A stretch of DNA of 64,000 bases, taken from positions 41,284,501 through 41,348,500 of the forward strand of contig NC_080574.1 of NCBI RefSeq assembly GCF_029962835.1, given 5' to 3'. Made by a program: the position numbers and the translations under genes. Below are positions 58,434 to 64,000 of the stretch, one piece after another. The stretch is from Magnolia sinica. Its lineage: Eukaryota > Streptophyta > Magnoliopsida > Magnoliales > Magnoliaceae. Each line of letters starts with the position of its first letter. The stretch's first letter is position 1. The notes below the pieces were generated by a model, which was not told the DNA's origin, searched no databases, and worked only from the letters and a program-made list of their open reading frames with translations.

Positions 58434-59230
58434 GTATTCGAAATGGAAAGTGTTCATTGACGGTGACCAAAACTCTGTCAGAACCTAGAAGGTTTTAGTG
58501 TGCTGGAAGAACCAACTGTCCTTGCATGATTTTCTTTGTAAATGCCGTCCTTCTTCAAGATGACCTCTTTGATTTCTAGCATTCATTTTGCCCGTGTCCA
58601 ATAGTTATAGATGGGCGTGGCAAGACCCGTTGGTCTGGTGTTGCCTCTCTAGTATTGCTTCTTGGTCCAATCTTTCTCCCTGGCCCCAGCGAACAACTTT
58701 TGATGCAATGTCTGGTAAAGGGGGCCATTGCAGCTTTGACCTTTGATCTAGGATAGGTTAAGAGTACCAAGACCTCGTACTCTAGATTCCCACCATTTTG
58801 ACGGCTAATGTAATCTAGGTTGCCACAGAGTAGTCCCCCTTCCATGTTGGACTGCTTGACGGTTAGGATTCCTTTTGTTTTTGTCTTTTTGTTTGTTTGT
58901 TTGTTTGTTTGTTATTTATTTATTTATTTATTTTATTTTAAATTTTGTTTTTGTTTTTGAGGGCTAGGATGCCTAGGCCTCACTGATGCAGAGATCCCAG
59001 CCCAGCCACCGGTCTTTGGTGCCTAAGTGTCTTGATCCCTTTGCTTGCTACAACACTCGAGGAGTCGTTGAAGTTTACACTATGGAAAACAGCTCCATCG
59101 GTTGCCAGATGTTTGGCGTCTGATCTTTCTTCTATCCCTCCTTCCTAGCCTGTCTCTAGTCGCTTGACAGCCTGGAGCTGGATGATTTCTTCCTAGAGCC
59201 CGATGAGCTGCTCCGCTGCTTCTTTGGCCT
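58434..59230 (-). pseudogene. Decayed coding tract, unrecognised (right part)
   Basis: Continues the minus-strand tract. 58576-58845 is open for 89 codons (YISRQNGGNLEYEVLVLLTY). Near the right edge an IEAKEAAEQLIGL-like helix is readable. A (GTTT)n/(ATTT)n run (58888-58935) interrupts it. No family recognised. Confidence 0.35.
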
Positions 59231-59945
59231 CAATGAGGGTAGAATGAGGGAAGCTTGTGATGTATGGGATAAGATGGTTCTGAAAGGAGTGGTACCAAGC
59301 ATTGTTTCGTTCAGTAATATGATACTCAGACACTGGAAAGAAGGGAATATGGATACGACTTCTACCTTGTTCTCCCAAATGCACAATGGAGGTATCAAGA
59401 CCATTGCTGTCAGCTACACTACTCTGATGGATGGATGTTTCAAAAAGGGAGAGATTGATCGAGTATTCAGTCTATGTAACTAAATGTTGGACTTGAGGAT
59501 TGCACCCATTGATTTCATGTTCAACACTATTATCAACAGGCTCTGTAAAGCAAGCTGAACATCTGAGGCAGTCGATATGGTGAATAAGTTCACGGAGGGG
59601 TTTGTTCCCCTCTACATGACTTCAACAGCATCATTGATGGCTTCATAAAAGAGGGCAGTCGATATGGTGAATAAGTTCACGGAGGGGTTTGTTCCCCTCT
59701 ACATGACTTCAACAGCATCATTGATGGCTTCATAAAAGAGGGCACCATGACCTCGGCCTTGTCCATGTATCACCAAATGTGTGGAAGTGGGGTATCTCCA
59801 AATGCCTTTACTGCATGAGTTACATCGATGGTTTCTGAAAAAAAAAAAAAAGCTTGATCAAGGACTTGTGCATGATGATGTGACTCGTGATATTTTGGCA
59901 AATGTAAAGGATTAAGGCAATGTCTCCATTGCGGGTAGATGAAGC
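59231..59945 (+). pseudogene. Truncated PPR gene copy
   Basis: A partial duplicate of the PPR gene at 36853. It starts at the equivalent of 38313 (REACDVWDKMVLKGVVPSIV, motif 9), so the N-terminal half is absent. It follows the parent to about 59830 (parent ~38830), then jumps to parent ~39414 (CTTGTGCATGATGATGTGAC), losing ~560 bp, and ends at the parent stop region. Stops and frameshifts are present (e.g. the TGA after 'cgtaaagcaagc', ~59556) and an 87-bp exact tandem duplication lies inside. The 3' flank was copied too. It arose as a DNA-level duplication, not retroposition. Confidence 0.9.
59567..59740 (+). repeat. Exact 87-bp tandem duplication in the PPR pseudogene
   Basis: Two adjoining 87-bp copies (59567-59653, 59654-59740) starting GGCAGTCGATATGG, with no difference seen. 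The parent gene has this segment once. Either a very recent slippage or an assembly artefact. Confidence 0.9.
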
Positions 59946-60361
59946 TTTGGATTTTCTTGTGATGTTTTCTTCTGTCACACCCAAGCGAAACAAGATGGTG
60001 TAAGCTCATGATATTTATCACCAATGCTCAATCTTCTACTGTTTTTATGGGAAGGAATGTGAGCACCCTTGTTCTCTCCTATTTGATTTATGGATGGTTG
60101 CTAATTCCAGATGCTCCATCTTCAAGCACCAGATAAACACATGCGCCTTGCATGCAGACCGATGGTTATCATTTTGCTCACTGTAGTCCACCTGATGAAC
60201 GGACAGGAGCCATCCGGAATCAGAATTCCACTTTATTTATAAATGAATTCCATGAGTAATATTATCTTTGTTCAAGAGTAGTCAATTTCTGTGTGGGATT
60301 CCTGCAAAGTTAGGTTGGGGCCAGTTCAGGCATGCCTAAGAATGTAGGTGGAACCATGAGT

Positions 60362-60750
60362 CCATTGTTCAGAATGAGAATGTAATAACTGGTACCTAAT
60401 CCTATGACCATGTTGATTGGGAGTTCTACTTTTCTTGCTTGAAAAATTGTGGTTTGGTTCAAAATGGATAGGATGGATTAAAGAATGCATTTCTTCCATT
60501 GTTTAGAATGAGAATGTAATAACTGGTCCTTGACTCCCTGATCATATAATTATGTTGATTGAGAGTTTTAACCTTTCTTGCTTGAAAAAATGTGGTTTGG
60601 TTCAAAATGGATGAGATGGATTATAGAATGCATTTCGACCATTGTTCAGAATGAGAATGTAATAACCGGTTCCTAATCCTATGACTATGTTGATTGGGAG
60701 TTTTACTTTTCTTGCTTGAAAAAATGTGGTTCGGTTCAAAATGGCTGAGA
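60362..60750 (+). repeat. Triplicated ~140-bp block in the PPR-copy 3' flank
   Basis: Three tandem units begin at a CATTGTTCAGAATGAG-like word (~60362, ~60500, ~60640), and each ends in GGTTCAAAATGG(A/C)TGAGATGG-like text. The parent flank has one unit (40157-40305). Units are diverged by several percent, so the triplication is older than the 87-bp duplication. Confidence 0.8.
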
Positions 60751-60753
60751 TGG

Positions 60754-60960
60754 CACTACAACAAAAGCAGGCTTAGCCGACTATATGCGTGGCTAGTTTA
60801 TCGGCACTAATTAAAATGGGGCGTCGGTCAGTGATCGGGTATAAATACCATACGTACCAAAAGCCCTAACCCTTTTTTCTCCCCTCTCCCGACACTCTCT
60901 CTCTAACTCTCTCTGTCCCAACTCTCTCTCTCTCTCTCTCCCCCCCTTCCTTTAGATGCA
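60754..60960 (+). mobile_element. CACTA (En/Spm-type) terminus
   Basis: CACTACAACAAAAGCAGG is a classic CACTA terminal inverted repeat. Sub-terminal AGCCGAC / TCGGCAC / CGTCGGTC words follow, as in plant CACTA ends. It inserted right at the end of the PPR-copy flank. The opposite CACTA end (ending TAGTG) was not found, so the element is truncated, or its right border lies beyond what I could identify. The TATAAATA at 60839 might be a promoter within it. Confidence 0.7.
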
Positions 60961-62067
60961 ATGACAGCCATCGCCATCTCCACCTCTACTATCCCTTTCT
61001 CAATCAACCCTCTCTCTCTCTCTATTTCCACTTGTCCCTCTCTCAATCAACCATCTCTCTTCGTTTCCCCTCTCTCTCTCTCTCAGGAGTTTTTAATCTC
61101 TATCTCTCTTTTAACATGTTTAAGGATGAGATACGAGAATCTCTGCAATCCGATGTATGATATAGACATCAAGGACGCCTTAGCCAATTGCATCTCAAGC
61201 ATTCAATGGATCTCTCCAGAACGCATGAATATCTCCCCGAAGATCTATAGGTCGTCTCTCTGTATATATCTGTCATCCATCTGTTAGATCGATTTTTTTT
61301 TCCTGATTTTGTCTATGACTGTAGGTTATAAAACGAGGTGCAAATGATTGAATCTGTGAAGTTTTCATCAATCCTTTTTTTAAATTTGGTTATGTTATGC
61401 TTTGGCACCTTACATGCTCGATTAAATGCCAAACGGCCCAAACTTGCTGTATTGTCAAGAACTTTGCTGTATTTGTGCAATTGATTTGGGTTTCTTGTGT
61501 CCTGTCTGTCTCTACCATACACAGTTAAAAAGTTTATTATACTTTTCTTCCACTCATATTTTCTTAAATTTGTTCACATCTTTAATTTGTCAAAAGGAAA
61601 TATTTTCTTGATGCAATGGTAGATTTGGATCAAGTAATGTTGGGAATCAGTGCTGGTCCTCTCTTCCTTAGTGGCTTTTATTGCACCACATTCCTCCTAC
61701 ATACGACAGCTGGGTGCAAGGTGTAAATTTCTGGATCTTGCTCATAGCCCTTGGTCATTGGCAAGAGCTCTACAAATATAAGGAACAATAGCTTATTTGG
61801 GTGTTTTATCGTCCTTTGGTAAGTCCTCCAATGCTTTTTTCCCCTTAGGCTTTTTTATGCAACATGGAACCATGTATCACTTTTTTTTCTTTTTTTTTTT
61901 TTTAATTTAAATTTTTTAAATTATATAATTCTGTGCATAATGTGCTTATATATGTCTAAGTGTTGTTCCATCGTCCATGATGAGGGTATCTTGGTAATCG
62001 TGTGTGTGCATTGGTTTTGATGTCTCCCATCTGTCCCCTTTTTTCTTAGTTTCCCAATTGTTAACTT
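60961..62067 (+). other. CT-rich leader-like region and unassigned DNA
   Basis: 60870-61085 is CT/CTT-rich, as in plant 5' leaders. A 108-codon open stretch from 60961 is Ser/Leu-rich and low complexity at first, then reads RYENLCNPMYDIDIKDALAN, which I do not recognise. It may be a gene fragment carried by the CACTA element. 61290-62067 has no recognised gene; a T-run lies at 61880-61905. Confidence 0.35.
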
Positions 62068-62480
62068 GGTTATTCCACATCAACTCTGGCAAACTGTATG
62101 TTGAGGATGTTGGGATAAGATGGAGTAAGTGGATGGGAGAATGTACATGTTCTGCATATCTTTTTGTGCTAGTAAATGGATCTCCAAATTTTTTTTAGGG
62201 GACACGAGACTTGTGTTGGGGAGATCTTTTATCTCCTTTCTTGTTTGCATTGGTGGTAGAGGCTTTGAGTTGAATGGAGGAAAGAGCAAGGGTTGGTCAA
62301 TAGTTTCTTGGTGGAAAATGCTAATGTTCAGATTGCTCATCTTCAATTCACTGATGGCACGATCCTTTTTCTATGAGGCTGATCAAGTTCAAGTGGATAA
62401 TCTTTGGAAAATACACTGTTTTGAGTTGGCCTTAGGTCATACAATAAACACATACAGAAACTTTGGGTATAAGGCTTAAT
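62068..62480 (+). mobile_element. L1-type LINE RT fragment
   Basis: Encodes VNGSPNFF, then after a stop GTRDLCWGDLLSPFLFALVV (family GTRGLRQGDPLSPFLFVLV) and, in another frame, EADQVQVDNLWKI. About 400 bp of RT without catalytic core, ending in (GT)n and poly-T. A dead fragment. Confidence 0.75.
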
Positions 62481-62590
62481 GGGATCGATGTGTGTGTGTG
62501 TTTTTTTTTTTTTAAAGAATATTTCACAATTTCAAAAAAAAATTGATTGGATGCTGTGGATAAAATACACGTAATGGAATTTCCCTGATA

Positions 62591-62806
62591 GTGCAAAATA
62601 GGTGAAGTTAAAGGCTGTGGTGGTATGGAGCCACTTCTATCTTTTCATCATTTACCGTCATCGGAACTTCATCATCTGTGTGCTAATTGCTGATTCCATT
62701 TTGTTAGGTGTTGCTGATCCTGCTTTGGAATGTTAGGTTTATCCTCCCACTAGGCACTGTTACCATGAGTAAACCACCACAGCCTTTAACTTCACCTATT
62801 TTGCAC
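62591..62806. mobile_element. 216-bp MITE with perfect 34-bp TIRs
   Basis: The left arm starts GTGCAAAATAGGTGAAGTTA and continues to GTGGTGGT. The right arm is its exact complement over 34 bp. Flanked by TA on both sides (62589-62590 and 62807-62808), so Tc1/mariner-like by target site. Identical arms suggest a young insertion or arm correction. No coding capacity. Confidence 0.8.
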
Positions 62807-62808
62807 TA

Positions 62809-64000
62809 TTTATTGCCCTTTCCATCTCCTGACCTGTAATTCTGATCTCATAATGACAATATCTAGGTCGCTTAAATTTCCATATTTGAAATTTAATGTT
62901 TTGTTACAACGGCGATCTCTAGGTAGCTTAAATTTCAAGCATTTCGTTCGGCCAGTTTGTTAAGGAGACGCCCATCCCTGTTACGCTATGCAGGCGTGAA
63001 TCAGTCTGTTATGAACACAATGGGTCGTATTGGCACCGTTATGGGGCCGATTCAGCTGTCACAGGCCAATACAGTAATAAATGGCCGATTTTGTTTTTTG
63101 TTTTTTTCCTCTCTCATTTTCTGCTCTTCATTTCAACCATGAAGTAACCTTAGAAGGTTTTAAACTAGACCTAGGACTATTTTTAGTTTGAAACACAATA
63201 TTTGAGTAGGATTCATTGAATCAAAATAGAGTAGACCATTTTGGGAAATATTGAAAGGTGTAGTTTGGCCCATCATCATCCTAGCCTTCCCCCAACTATT
63301 TGGATTCGTCTAATAGTCTGGCTATTGCTTAGGAGTAAGAACAATGTCCAAAAGATATAAGAATTAGACTAGAGGCCTTTTATGGAAGTATCGAATCATC
63401 ATCATACTGGAAATGTTGGATCTATCATCCATGCTCTAAAGGGCTCAGAACTGCAACAGTTCTCTACTGGCAGAATTGTATTGCTTTAAGCATTGTTTGT
63501 ATATGCTGTGCCTTTATATCTAGTAATGAGGAATATGGTTGCTCCAAAGAAGACCTCATGATTTAGGAACTGGCCTGTCTCAGGCATCATATCACCAACA
63601 AGTGCATCTTTCCAATCCCTTCTAAAACCCTGTTTCTTGCATCATGACACTCTTTTTCAAACCTTTCTTTCATAAACCTTCCAACCCTACAGTAACTGTA
63701 CCCAGTAACTATTGCTTGAAGGAAAATCAACTATGTCATTGGCGTCGGGTGCATAACATTACCAGGGCATTTAGATCTTTGTAAGTGGTTGAAGGTAATC
63801 AGCCTTTCATTTCTACTAAAGCAGTAGCATTTTGGCCATTTCCTTATACACGCAGCCATGCATGTATACAAATATGCATGCAAGTATGCAAGTGTGTGTA
63901 TGAGCCAAGCTTTTGTATTGTGTCATATTGCCATTGTGACAGCTTTTGTATAAGGAAGAGTCACTCTCTGAAGTGTTATGTGACAGAAAACAACTGTTAA
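62809..64000. other. Unassigned noncoding DNA
   Basis: No gene recognised. Contains a diverged direct repeat with ATCTAGGT(C/A)GCTTAAATTTC-like text (62860-62940), a GTATTGG / CCGTTATGG patch (63025-63080) resembling the hAT arms, and an RTE-like trace near 63250. A frame open to the right edge from 63785 has no recognisable content. Confidence 0.4.

Overview
This window looks like a stretch of nuclear DNA from a flowering plant. The evidence is plant LTR retrotransposons with tRNA-Met and tRNA-Asp primer sites, L1 and RTE LINEs, hAT/PIF/CACTA DNA elements, and gene pieces with introns whose proteins are plant-specific (a long mitochondrial-type P-class PPR protein, zeta-carotene desaturase, OEP16-2, a TauE/SafE-family protein, a (6-4) photolyase). 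Foldback repeats built around GTGGGGCCCACC / GGTGGACCAC words recur and remind me of magnoliid genomes (Lauraceae/Magnoliales). That placement is a recollection, not a measurement.

Only one intact host gene is visible: an intronless 882-residue P-type PPR gene at 36853-39501 (+), an apparent orthologue of Arabidopsis At3g54980. Everything else is transposon, gene fossil or unassigned DNA.

Layout: 1-4273, 5' part of a Sirevirus-type Ty1/copia element (-) running off the left edge. 4350-5042, a Ty3-type LTR scrap. 6665-17063, an old Athila-type Ty3/gypsy element (-). 17064-30530, remains of a Tekay/Del-like Ty3/gypsy element (-), split by a 7.66-kb insert (18831-26487) that carries spliceable exon blocks of three unrelated host genes, all on the + strand, and is bounded by a ~101-bp direct duplication of retroelement sequence. 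30831-32851, the 3' end of a Ty1/copia element (+) whose LTR holds a tRNA-like module. 32852-36765, mostly MITE/foldback DNA, ending 87 bp before the PPR start codon.

From 40560 to 49890 an L1-type LINE (+) hosts a nested stack: a 366-bp hAT element; a 4.7-kb PIF/Harbinger-like element with TAA target duplications; inside that a 34-bp minisatellite split by a 1.94-kb hAT element; and a 5'-truncated LINE with a 14-bp target duplication. 50300-50498 is a (6-4) photolyase remnant next to a 954-bp hAT-like element. 54590-59230 is a decayed minus-strand coding tract I do not recognise, split by a 1288-bp hAT element with a perfect 8-bp target duplication. 59231-60750 is a truncated second copy of the PPR gene and its 3' flank. 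A CACTA end, a LINE RT fragment and a perfect-TIR 216-bp MITE close the window.

The genes do not form a pathway. The interest lies in the chimeric multi-gene patch, the hAT family whose copies can be delimited by target duplications, the layered insertion chronology, and the functional/decayed PPR pair.
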